Shown one piece after another: positions 1-6,038 of a stretch of 6,038 nt of DNA. The stretch is from Candidatus Pollutiaquabacter sp. Lineage in GTDB: Bacteria; Bacteroidota; Bacteroidia; AKYH767-A; 2013-40CM-41-45. How positions within the stretch are numbered: position 1 is the stretch's first letter; each line of letters begins with the position of its first letter. The notes below the pieces were generated by a model. The model was given only the letters and a program-made list of their open reading frames with translations, was not told the origin of the DNA and did no database searches. Location of the stretch: the NCBI GenBank assembly GCA_903854075.1, contig CAINVI010000119.1:1-6038 (forward strand), written 5' to 3'. The translations under genes were made by a program, and so were the position numbers.

Positions 1-1779
1 CTGTTTTCCACCGGGAATATCCATCGCCGTCGCAGTAACCTGCGTTACCGGAGCACCGGCGAGGAACATGCACTGATCGATGAAATGACAAACCTCTCCG
101 ATGATACGACCGCCGCCAACATTCGGATCGTGTACCCAATGATCCGGAGGTACGTGTCCTGCATTGATGCGGTAGTTAATTGCGATGGTACCACCGCCGG
201 CGAGCTGTGCTTTTAATTTACGGGTAAAGGGAGCGAAACGTCGGTTAAAGCCAACCATCAGCCGTACATTACTGTTTCCGTAGTGCTCGCGGATAACATC
301 CAGCTCGCCGGGATGTAAACAAAGCGGCTTCTCCACGAAAACATTTTTTCCATGCATCATCGCATCCACTACATAGCGGGCGTGTGAATCATGACGTGTA
401 GCAATAAATACCGTGTTCAGCCGTGTATCATTAAATACATCGGCCGCATTTCCGGTAACTGCAGCAAAATTATATTTGTCGCCAATATTACGCGCATTAT
501 TGGGACGCGCAGTAGCCAGGGTAACCAGTCCTGCATTCCCTTTCAACGCCGGCAGTAGAAAATTCTGCGCAAAGGAACCGGCGCCGATTAATCCGACATT
601 GGGCACTCCCGGATTGAACTTTTTATCGTGAATCAGCACGGTTGATTTCAGCGCGGCACTGGTATCATACGATAAAACGATACCCATAAAACGTTCTGAC
701 TTTTGAAGAATGAGATCGTATGCTTTGGGCGCTTCAGAAAATGGAAAAGTATGCGAAAGCAACTCCTGTAGCTTCAGTTTTCCTTCGCTGAGCAATTCTA
801 CAAACGCTTGCATGTTGCGGTTTTCCGTCCAGCGAACATAGGCATAGGGATAATCGACGCCTTCCTCTTCGTATTCCCGGTCGTAACGACCCGGACCATA
901 GGAGCTCGACATACGTAAGTCCAATTCTTTCCGGAAGTAATTGGTACGTTTGAATCCCGTGGGTACGGCGCCGACAACGACAACACGTCCCTTCTTGCGG
1001 GCAATATCTCCGGCCAGATCCACCGGATCGGTGGAATCAGTACCCGCGGTAATGATTACCGCATCAACGCCGTGGCCGCCGGTAGCTTCCAGCAGCAACG
1101 ACTCCAACCCATCGGCGCCACGCTGCAAGGCTATATCTGCCCCACAGGCTGCGGCTAATTGCACCGCATGCGGATCTAGATCGATGCCGAATGCTTTTAC
1201 TCCGGAAGCACGTAACAACTGCACGGTTAATTGTCCGAGCAAGCCCAACCCGATGACCGCACAGTTTTCGCCCAGGCGAAGATCCGCTTGCCGAACGCCT
1301 TGCAGTGCTACGGCACCCAAGGTGGTAAAACAAGCATGATTCAGCGGAACAGATGGGTCGAGTTTAACACACAAGTTTACCGGAACAGCGACAACTTCCG
1401 CGTGTACGGCCGTATTACCGCCGCACGCAACGTGATCACCGATCTTGAACGCAGTGACATCAGCGGCAACGGCAATCACCTCTCCTGCACTGCTGTATCC
1501 AAGCGCCGACGGAGCATCCAGCTTATTCATCACCATGCGGTAGGTATTCAACAGCCCGAAGGTCCGGGCCGCTTTCATCACCTTACCCACCTCTTCTTTG
1601 CGCGCACGTGCTTTGGCAATATAACCCAGGCGGGCATCCTTCACTGATTTTCCTTCCGTGCCTGCGCTGATGAGTGAAAAATGATTACGCACCAGAATAC
1701 AACCCGACGACAATGCCGGGAAAGGCACTTCCAGCAGTTGCATGTCGCCGTTGCGAAGATGCTGTGTGAGTTGTTGCAT
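1..1779 (-). CDS. Bi-domain oxidoreductase: zinc-less MDR dehydrogenase fused to Gfo/Idh/MocA (3' end outside window)
   Basis: Reading from the ATG at 1779, 593 codons run without a stop to the left edge, so the C-terminus is missing. From memory, relatives are about 700 residues, leaving roughly 110-120 unseen. Residues 1 to about 370 form an MDR (alcohol-dehydrogenase-like) unit. It has a nucleotide-binding GLGLLG at 177-182 and an acidic end to the second strand (GIDLD, 198-202), which suggests NAD(H). The motif SYGPGRYD, at about 286-293, is typical of this fusion family. From about 393 a Gfo/Idh/MocA domain begins: GAGSFA at 399-404, EKP at 483-485 (Lys484 is the usual catalytic or binding lysine), and CHFID at 564-568 with the conserved His565. 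The MDR zinc-ligand motifs are absent: GYSSAGEV (94-101) replaces GHExxGxV, and LISAGTE (36-42) lacks the catalytic cysteine. It is probably cytosolic and acts on a sugar nucleotide or glycan precursor, but the substrate is unknown. Fold and family are very likely; the reaction is not established. Confidence 0.9.
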   Translation of the reverse strand, partial: MQQLTQHLRNGDMQLLEVPFPALSSGCILVRNHFSLISAGTEGKSVKDARLGYIAKARARKEEVGKVMKAARTFGLLNTYRMVMNKLDAPSALGYSSAGEVIAVAADVTAFKIGDHVACGGNTAVHAEVVAVPVNLCVKLDPSVPLNHACFTTLGAVALQGVRQADLRLGENCAVIGLGLLGQLTVQLLRASGVKAFGIDLDPHAVQLAAACGADIALQRGADGLESLLLEATGGHGVDAVIITAGTDSTDPVDLAGDIARKKGRVVVVGAVPTGFKRTNYFRKELDLRMSSSYGPGRYDREYEEEGVDYPYAYVRWTENRNMQAFVELLSEGKLKLQELLSHTFPFSEAPKAYDLILQKSERFMGIVLSYDTSAALKSTVLIHDKKFNPGVPNVGLIGAGSFAQNFLLPALKGNAGLVTLATARPNNARNIGDKYNFAAVTGNAADVFNDTRLNTVFIATRHDSHARYVVDAMMHGKNVFVEKPLCLHPGELDVIREHYGNSNVRLMVGFNRRFAPFTRKLKAQLAGGGTIAINYRINAGHVPPDHWVHDPNVGGGRIIGEVCHFIDQCMFLAGAPVTQVTATAMDIPGGKQ

Positions 1780-1791
1780 GGATAACTATCG

Positions 1792-1810
1792 TTTTCGGAG
1801 GAATCGAAAA
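1792..1810 (-). repeat. Short inverted repeat (6-bp stem, 7-nt loop) upstream of the bi-domain oxidoreductase start
   Basis: On the minus strand TTTTCG, a 7-nt loop ATTCCTC, and CGAAAA form a perfect 6-bp stem ending 12 nt before the ATG at 1779, within the 42-nt spacer after the glycosyltransferase stop. In RNA it could be a weak hairpin near the start codon. It has no T tract and little GC, so it is not a convincing terminator, and it may be chance. Confidence 0.3.
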
Positions 1811-1821
1811 TCTGCTAACGA

Positions 1822-2934
1822 TTATACTCTTTTATAGTTAAGTGTTTTCAGAATCGCTGCTGACATGTTTTCTACCATAGCGGCTTCCGTATATTTTTCT
1901 TCGTAGGTATTCCGTGCAGCCCTTCCCATTCGCATACGCATCTCCTTATCGGTGAGCACTACTTTCAATCGTTCTGCCAGTTGTCGGGGAGACGCCGCCT
2001 CCACGATATATCCGTTGACACCATCCGCTACGGCCTCCGCAATCGCACCGCGGTCGGTAGCAATCACAGGCAAACCGGCAGCCTGCGCTTCCACAATCAC
2101 CCAAGGATGACCTTCGGGATCGCGCGGCGTGAAAACGAACACATCTGCCCCCTGCAGAAACCGGTATTTTTCGTTACCGGAAGCAGCCGGGTGAAAACGG
2201 ACCGGCAGATGATGCTGTTGTACGAAATCCTGACAAGTTCGTTGCGTTTCCGCGTTGCGCCAGGAGCCTACGACTTCCAGACGAAATCCCTGTAAACCCT
2301 GATCAACCAGCAAGGCTACCGCATCCAGCACATCCCGAATACCTTTGGAAGGCTGCAAATTGGCCAGATAGAGTACTGTTAATGGATCATGATCAACCGG
2401 GGAAGGTATCATGGGATAGTCGGCACCGTTGGGAACAACATGGATAATTTCGGAAGGAACCAGGCCTTCAAAGATGGGACGCAATTTTTCGCCTTGGACA
2501 ATTACGCCCTGAATACGTCGAAGCACCCACCTGACATACGCCTTATTAATCGTTCCGGAGGCCGCATACCAGGTCCGGAAGTTACTGCCCCGTAAGTGAA
2601 AAATCACTTTTCTAAAAAAAGCTTTTGCAATCCACAAGTAAAGTGAGTCTTTGAAGAAGCCAAGTGTTGATTGCGAAATAGGAATGATCACCACATCCGG
2701 CCGATGTCGAAGCAATAGCCATTTCATACGCAAATAGATGGACAGCGTTCGGAAGGCCTTTCGAATACTCCAGTTGCCCATACTGGTTAATGATCGGTGC
2801 GCGCGGGTATCCAAATGCACCAAACGAAATCGATCACGCAATGCCGATCGCAATAGAATTTCCGTGGCGATAGCCGGCCCCATGAACGGTGGCGGCAACT
2901 TGCCCAGCAACAATACTATAGGCTGCTTTTTCAT
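1822..2934 (-). CDS. Glycosyltransferase family 4 (GT-B fold), 370 aa
   Basis: A retaining GT-B glycosyltransferase that should transfer a sugar from a nucleotide-sugar donor to a growing lipid-linked glycan at the inner face of the inner membrane. Near the N-terminus, KLPPPFMGPAIATE (12-25) is the loop after the first strand that contacts donor and acceptor. The inter-domain linker contains VPNGAD (167-172). The C-terminal donor domain opens with LANLQPSKGIRDVL (190-203), where Lys197 is the usual phosphate-binding lysine. The E-x7-E signature is intact: Glu274 and Glu282 in EGHPWVIVE, followed by AQAAGLPVIATDRG. The length of 370 aa is normal for the family, with no signal peptide or clear membrane helix. 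The ATG at 2934 overlaps the TGA of the upstream polymerase gene (ATGA), so translation is probably coupled. Family is certain; donor sugar, acceptor and linkage cannot be inferred. Confidence 0.93.
   Translation of the reverse strand: MKKQPIVLLLGKLPPPFMGPAIATEILLRSALRDRFRLVHLDTRAHRSLTSMGNWSIRKAFRTLSIYLRMKWLLLRHRPDVVIIPISQSTLGFFKDSLYLWIAKAFFRKVIFHLRGSNFRTWYAASGTINKAYVRWVLRRIQGVIVQGEKLRPIFEGLVPSEIIHVVPNGADYPMIPSPVDHDPLTVLYLANLQPSKGIRDVLDAVALLVDQGLQGFRLEVVGSWRNAETQRTCQDFVQQHHLPVRFHPAASGNEKYRFLQGADVFVFTPRDPEGHPWVIVEAQAAGLPVIATDRGAIAEAVADGVNGYIVEAASPRQLAERLKVVLTDKEMRMRMGRAARNTYEEKYTEAAMVENMSAAILKTLNYKRV
2931..2934 (-). other. ATGA stop/start overlap coupling polymerase and glycosyltransferase genes
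   Basis: On the minus strand the polymerase's TGA and the next gene's ATG share two bases in the tetranucleotide ATGA. No Shine-Dalgarno sequence lies upstream; the preceding bases are CGCCCCAC. The second gene therefore probably relies on ribosomes that have just terminated (translational coupling), which ties the amounts of the two proteins together. Confidence 0.85.
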
Positions 2935-4277
2935 GTGGGGCGAACAGCGGGGTAAGGTAATGGAGCGGCAGAAGCACCACTCGCCGGTTTTTTTGTGGTG
3001 ACCGGTTCCGCATAAGCCACTTTGGCCGGTAGCAGGGAAAAGCAGAAGATCGGAAAAACGTAATTGATAAACGGAAGATAGATCATCGGCAATGTACTTA
3101 CGGAATAGAGTACCAGGGCGGAGAAGGTGGAGAAGAAAAGGAACCGCTCGGGCTTACGCAGTTTTTGCCAGCCAAAGATTAAGGCGAAGATGAAGAGCAC
3201 ATACACCGAAACACCGATGATTCCGGAAAGGAACAATATCCGTACGTAATCACTGTGCATCCCTCCGCCAACCATGATTGGCGCTTCCTTGAAATTGGAA
3301 AATGACACGCCAAGAAACTGCGCCACCGGCGACATTTCAGACCACACTTCAAAATAACGTTGCCAACGCGAAATCCTCCCGTTTAATCCGAATTGTATAT
3401 CCGAGTTACCTTCTATAACGTTGATTTCCTTTTGCAATAGAGGCGCTATAAATTCATTATAGATCGGCTGAGCAAAAATTGGCAACACCACCAACCCGAT
3501 GACAATGACGACCGCCAGTCCGCGGATATTTTGTGAATTATAATACAACAGCCAAGCGATACAAATCAGAAATACGGCCCAGGTGGAAACGTGTCGTAAC
3601 GAAATCACACCAGCCACGCAGACCACGAAAATCAAAAACAACTTCAGCGTCGGCGCGCCTCCGGATTTCACTTTGGAGTACACTTTTTCGAGGAAGAAGT
3701 AACTCATGGTGATGAACGCTCCAATGAAATAAATTCCATAACTCACACTGTCAGCGAAGTTGCCGCGAAGTCGGGAACCTCCACCTCGACCTTCCGAAAC
3801 ATACTCCGGCGTAAGCGGGTGAACAAGCAACTCGAACGCCAGCATCCCGAAAGGAACAAGACAGGAAATCAGAAACGTAGTCATCAGAAACCGCAAATCG
3901 TGACGATGACGGATAAAGCGACGGAGATAGATAAAGATGACAGGAGGTGTGAGGTATTTGATCTGATCACCCAGGTTATTCAAGGAGTAAGCCCAGGTCA
4001 ACAGATACAAGGCATTAATCAGCAAAATGAACCCCCAGATGCTCATGAGGTTGTCCAACCCGTTGTGAGGAGCTTTTCGGAACTTGTACGACTGAAAGCT
4101 GGCCAACGCGAGTAAAGGGGTAAGTACACCAACGATATACACCGGCGAAAGGAAGCTGGAATATTCCTTTACGAAATAAAGCGTATCCACTAAAGGTCGC
4201 AGCAACAGGAAATAGGCAAACCACTTCCGACTCCAGTCGAGTGACTTCCAATACGCTTTCCATTCTTTGAAACTCAT
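2931..4277 (-). CDS. O-antigen polymerase/ligase-like integral membrane protein (Wzy/WaaL type), 448 aa
   Basis: A polytopic membrane protein with about 11-12 hydrophobic segments, at roughly residues 18-36, 42-61, 77-98, 109-121, 129-151, 178-197, 210-228, 231-246, 250-271, 346-370, 377-398 and 399-418. A hydrophilic loop of about 75 residues (272-345), probably periplasmic, precedes the tenth segment. It ends in GGGMHSDYVR (337-346), resembling the HNDYLR-type motif of the Wzy_C/O-antigen ligase family, followed by the glycine-rich LSGIIGV. Arginines in GRISRWQRY (300-308) fit the family's loop pattern. Such proteins polymerise undecaprenyl-linked repeat units or ligate a finished glycan to an acceptor; sequence alone does not separate the two. 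The reading frame stays open to a TTG at 4379 (482 aa). I prefer the ATG at 4277 because the extra 34 residues are polar and unlike the family, and MSFKEWKAYWKSLDW reads as a normal cytosolic lead-in. The C-terminal 30 residues are Pro/Ala/Lys-rich. Its stop overlaps the next gene's start. Confidence 0.85.
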   Translation of the reverse strand: MSFKEWKAYWKSLDWSRKWFAYFLLLRPLVDTLYFVKEYSSFLSPVYIVGVLTPLLALASFQSYKFRKAPHNGLDNLMSIWGFILLINALYLLTWAYSLNNLGDQIKYLTPPVIFIYLRRFIRHRHDLRFLMTTFLISCLVPFGMLAFELLVHPLTPEYVSEGRGGGSRLRGNFADSVSYGIYFIGAFITMSYFFLEKVYSKVKSGGAPTLKLFLIFVVCVAGVISLRHVSTWAVFLICIAWLLYYNSQNIRGLAVVIVIGLVVLPIFAQPIYNEFIAPLLQKEINVIEGNSDIQFGLNGRISRWQRYFEVWSEMSPVAQFLGVSFSNFKEAPIMVGGGMHSDYVRILFLSGIIGVSVYVLFIFALIFGWQKLRKPERFLFFSTFSALVLYSVSTLPMIYLPFINYVFPIFCFSLLPAKVAYAEPVTTKKPASGASAAPLPYPAVRPT

Positions 4278-4429
4278 CCTATAGTGAATATACGAAATTT
4301 CCCGATTTGAATTGTCGACTGCGTCAACACCGACCGTTTTACGCACGGGCACTGCAAAGGATACAGTTTTCAGGTACAATTGCGGTTGTCAGCCGTTCAA
4401 CGGGAAAATTGGCCGCATGTCGCGGAAGG
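4278..4429 (-). promoter_or_regulatory. 152-nt intergenic gap; possible internal promoter before the polymerase gene
   Basis: This is the only sizeable untranslated gap in an otherwise tightly packed gene series, assuming the ATG at 4277 is the true start. Just before that ATG the minus strand reads TATATTCACTATAGG. Its TATATTCA partly fits the Bacteroidota -7 element TAnnTTTG, but I see no TTTG-like -33 element at the right distance. The gap also holds a short palindrome, CCGTTGAACGG (4393-4403), and a 4-bp hairpin (4413-4425). None is strong enough to call a defined promoter, operator or terminator. Confidence 0.25.
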
Positions 4430-5578
4430 TTATTCCAATGCCGCTAAAAAACCGGCGACGCTGTTCTGTAACGCTACAAAACGCGAAATATAACCGGCCG
4501 CATTGGCGCCGATCTGTTTGCAACGTTCGGGATGGGAGAGCAATTCGTTCACTTTAGCAGCTACGTCCTCCAGCTGATTGAAATCCATGATATAACCCGT
4601 CTCCCCTTCCCGGATGAGATCCGCAGCAGCACCGGCGTTGGGTGAACAGATCACCGGCAAACCGGCGGCCATCGCTTCGTTGAGCACAAGTCCCCAGATA
4701 TCGAAATCGGTCTGAAAAAGAAACAAGGAAGCTTCGGCCATGACCGCAGGAAGCTCATCTTTCTGCAGGTACCCATGAAAACGAACAGCATCCTCAAGTC
4801 CGTAGGAGCGCGCCAGCGCTTCTAGGTGTTGACGCTCGCTGCCATCACCCACCAGATCAAGCACTACGTCCTTACGCTGCGCATGTAGTAGCCGCATCAA
4901 TTCGATGAGCTGATGAACATTTTTACGCGGCGACAAATAGCCGATACTGAGTAAATGATAAACACCGGAGGCCTGAGCTGATGCACGTACCTGACGCGCC
5001 TTTTCCGTGGATCGACTGAAGAAGGACGTATCGACCGTATTGATGCCAACGAAAACGCGCGACGGTAAAAAGCCCAGTTTAACGAGATATTCCTTGGCAC
5101 GGGATCCGTAGGCCACTGCAGCGGTCGCTCGTTTAGCGATCAATCGTCGTACTGTTCGCTTCATCCATCCTTCCGGACGATAGGCGGCTTCGATACTTCC
5201 GTTCCAAATGATAAAGGGTACATTTTTTCCGAAGGTCAGTGCTGAACGAAGACTGCGTAAATAAACCTTAATGGTAGCCGGCGAAAATCCGGAGACAATT
5301 ATTTTTTCGGGAGCAAGTCGATCTAGAACACGCCCCAGTCCTTTGTATAAGAAGGTGGTCTTCTCGCTGTCGCCACGCTGAATCACGGCTGCATCAAGAA
5401 AGGTGTGCTCAAACTGAAACGATGCCGGATCCAACTTGAAGTTACGACGCGCATACGTAGCGGCTCCGAAGATGACATGCAGCCGAAGTCCGCGAACCCG
5501 CAACGCTGCATCCAGCTCGTTGAAGAGCGGCACCCTATACGGTGTTGGAATGTTCGTAATGAGAACGATGGTTTTCAT
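4430..5578 (-). CDS. Glycosyltransferase family 4 (GT-B fold), 382 aa
   Basis: A second, distinct GT4 enzyme, expected to extend the lipid-linked repeat unit in the cytosol. The N-terminus ITNIPTPYRVPLFNEL (7-22) is characteristic of GT4 proteins in polysaccharide clusters. AYGSRAKEYLVKLGF (156-170) is the end of the acceptor domain. The donor domain begins with SIGYLSPRKNVHQLI (211-225), where Arg218 and Lys219 sit at the phosphate-binding position, and continues with LVGDGSER (242-249) and FHGYLQKDELP (267-277). The E-x7-E signature reads DIWGLVLNE (293-301), so the first acidic residue is Asp293 and the second Glu301, followed by AMAAGLPVICSPNAGAAADLI. Length is normal and no membrane segment is evident. 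It starts 16 nt after the stop of the amidotransferase gene and very likely shares its transcript. No Shine-Dalgarno-like sequence precedes the ATG. It shares only general GT4 motifs with the other transferase in the window, so a recent duplication looks unlikely. Confidence 0.93.
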   Translation of the reverse strand: MKTIVLITNIPTPYRVPLFNELDAALRVRGLRLHVIFGAATYARRNFKLDPASFQFEHTFLDAAVIQRGDSEKTTFLYKGLGRVLDRLAPEKIIVSGFSPATIKVYLRSLRSALTFGKNVPFIIWNGSIEAAYRPEGWMKRTVRRLIAKRATAAVAYGSRAKEYLVKLGFLPSRVFVGINTVDTSFFSRSTEKARQVRASAQASGVYHLLSIGYLSPRKNVHQLIELMRLLHAQRKDVVLDLVGDGSERQHLEALARSYGLEDAVRFHGYLQKDELPAVMAEASLFLFQTDFDIWGLVLNEAMAAGLPVICSPNAGAAADLIREGETGYIMDFNQLEDVAAKVNELLSHPERCKQIGANAAGYISRFVALQNSVAGFLAALE

Positions 5579-5594
5579 ATTCTGCTTCGCCGGT

Positions 5595-6038
5595 TTACTT
5601 CATCCATTTTCGAAACCATTGCATCAGGAAATAGATCGTCCAAAGTCGGTTGGAAGCATCCGTGTTGCCTGCGCGCAGGCGATCGACTTGTGCTTTTATT
5701 CCTTCGTAGCGAAATTGCGGAAAATCTTTACAGAAATCCGAAAGGTTAGTATCAATATAGTCCGTAAGTACAGCTCCACCCCATTCTCGCAAGGGCACAT
5801 TGAAGCCACGTTTCTTCCGGTAAAGAATATCGTGCGATAGCAATCCTTCCAGCGACTTCTTCAATAAATACTTCGGCTCTCCGTCTTTGATTTTCCATTG
5901 GGGGGCCACCGACAAGGCAAATTCTACCAAACGGTAATCCAGAAACGGAGATCGTATCTCTATGGAATTGGCCATGCCCAGACGATCCATACGGTAGAGG
6001 TAGTAGTTGGGAATATTGAACGCAACACCTAAGTAACA
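5595..6038 (-). CDS. Asparagine synthase (glutamine-hydrolysing)-like amidotransferase, C-terminal fragment (5' end outside window)
   Basis: Only the last 147 codons and the TAA stop are present; the frame is open to the right edge. The visible part is the C-terminal end of the synthetase domain of AsnB-type enzymes. It contains IPNYYLYRMDRLGMANSIEI followed by RSPFLDYRLVEFAL, the equivalent of the family's LPxYxLxKxDRxSMAxSxExRxPFLDxxLVEFA block. Further on is KKRGFNVPLREW, the conserved K-x-GF-x-x-P-x-x-x-W element. The N-terminal glutaminase domain (Cys2) and the ATP-binding PP-loop, which would complete a protein of about 600-650 residues, lie outside and cannot be checked. The family transfers ammonia from glutamine to an adenylated carboxylate. 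AsnB homologues in polysaccharide clusters are often thought to amidate uronic acids or other precursors rather than make asparagine. That role is suggested here by the adjacent glycosyltransferase genes, not by the residues seen. Confidence 0.9.
   Translation of the reverse strand, partial: CYLGVAFNIPNYYLYRMDRLGMANSIEIRSPFLDYRLVEFALSVAPQWKIKDGEPKYLLKKSLEGLLSHDILYRKKRGFNVPLREWGGAVLTDYIDTNLSDFCKDFPQFRYEGIKAQVDRLRAGNTDASNRLWTIYFLMQWFRKWMK

Noticed and set aside
941..1647. Plus-strand open frames of 132 and 138 codons opposite the bi-domain oxidoreductase gene
   Set aside because: They lie wholly antisense to a strongly supported gene, overlap each other in different frames, and their translations show no recognisable domain and low-complexity composition. 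They look like shadows of codon bias in the real gene.
4278..4379. 34-codon N-terminal extension of the polymerase starting at TTG 4379
   Set aside because: It needs a rare TTG start, encodes a polar segment unlike the family, and a normal ATG at 4277 begins a sensible protein. Kept only as an alternative.
4393..4403. Palindrome CCGTTGAACGG as an operator
   Set aside because: An 11-bp palindrome occurs by chance often enough; it has no second copy or adjacent regulator gene here.
4405..4425. Possible terminator after the upstream GT4 gene: CCGC, GACAT loop, GCGG, then CCAATTTT on the minus strand
   Set aside because: The stem is only 4 bp and the T run is 4 nt and offset, too weak for an intrinsic terminator.
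1822..5578. The two GT4 genes as a duplicated pair or long repeat
   Set aside because: They share only generic GT4 motifs (an acidic-x7-E signature, AGLPVI, the phosphate-binding region); the rest of the proteins, including both N-termini, differ.
5405..5840. Plus-strand open frames of 114 and 134 codons spanning the junction between the asparagine synthase and GT4 genes
   Set aside because: They are antisense to two well-supported genes and the gap between them, with no recognisable motif and implausible protein composition.

Overview
The window is one stretch of a cell-surface polysaccharide (capsule, exopolysaccharide or O-antigen) biosynthesis cluster. All five genes lie on the minus strand and are transcribed from the right end toward the left. 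The likely host is a member of the Bacteroidota. The reasons are the protein style, moderate GC (about half by eye), and the absence of a convincing Shine-Dalgarno sequence at any of the four visible starts. No rRNA or single-copy marker gene is present, so this placement is an inference.

In transcription order the layout is: (1) the C-terminal 147 residues of a glutamine-hydrolysing asparagine synthase (AsnB-like amidotransferase), cut by the right edge; (2) after 16 nt, a family GT4 glycosyltransferase; (3) after the only sizeable gap (about 150 nt, if the ATG at 4277 is the start), a multi-spanning O-antigen polymerase/ligase-like protein; (4) overlapping it by an ATGA junction, a second GT4 glycosyltransferase; (5) after 42 nt, a fusion protein with an MDR (alcohol-dehydrogenase-like) half followed by a Gfo/Idh/MocA half, cut by the left edge.

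Together these suggest a Wzy-type pathway. The two cytosolic GT4 enzymes would add sugars to a lipid-linked repeat unit. The membrane protein would polymerise or ligate that unit on the periplasmic side. The AsnB-like protein could amidate a sugar acid, and the bi-domain oxidoreductase could alter a nucleotide sugar or glycan residue. Donors, acceptors and the final polymer cannot be read from the sequence.

I found no tRNA, rRNA, CRISPR array, insertion sequence, attachment site or strong terminator. The opposite-strand reading frames look like shadows. Nothing here convincingly amounts to an undescribed system. The points most worth checking are the loss of zinc-ligand motifs in the fusion oxidoreductase, the start and possible promoter of the polymerase gene, and the role of the AsnB homologue.
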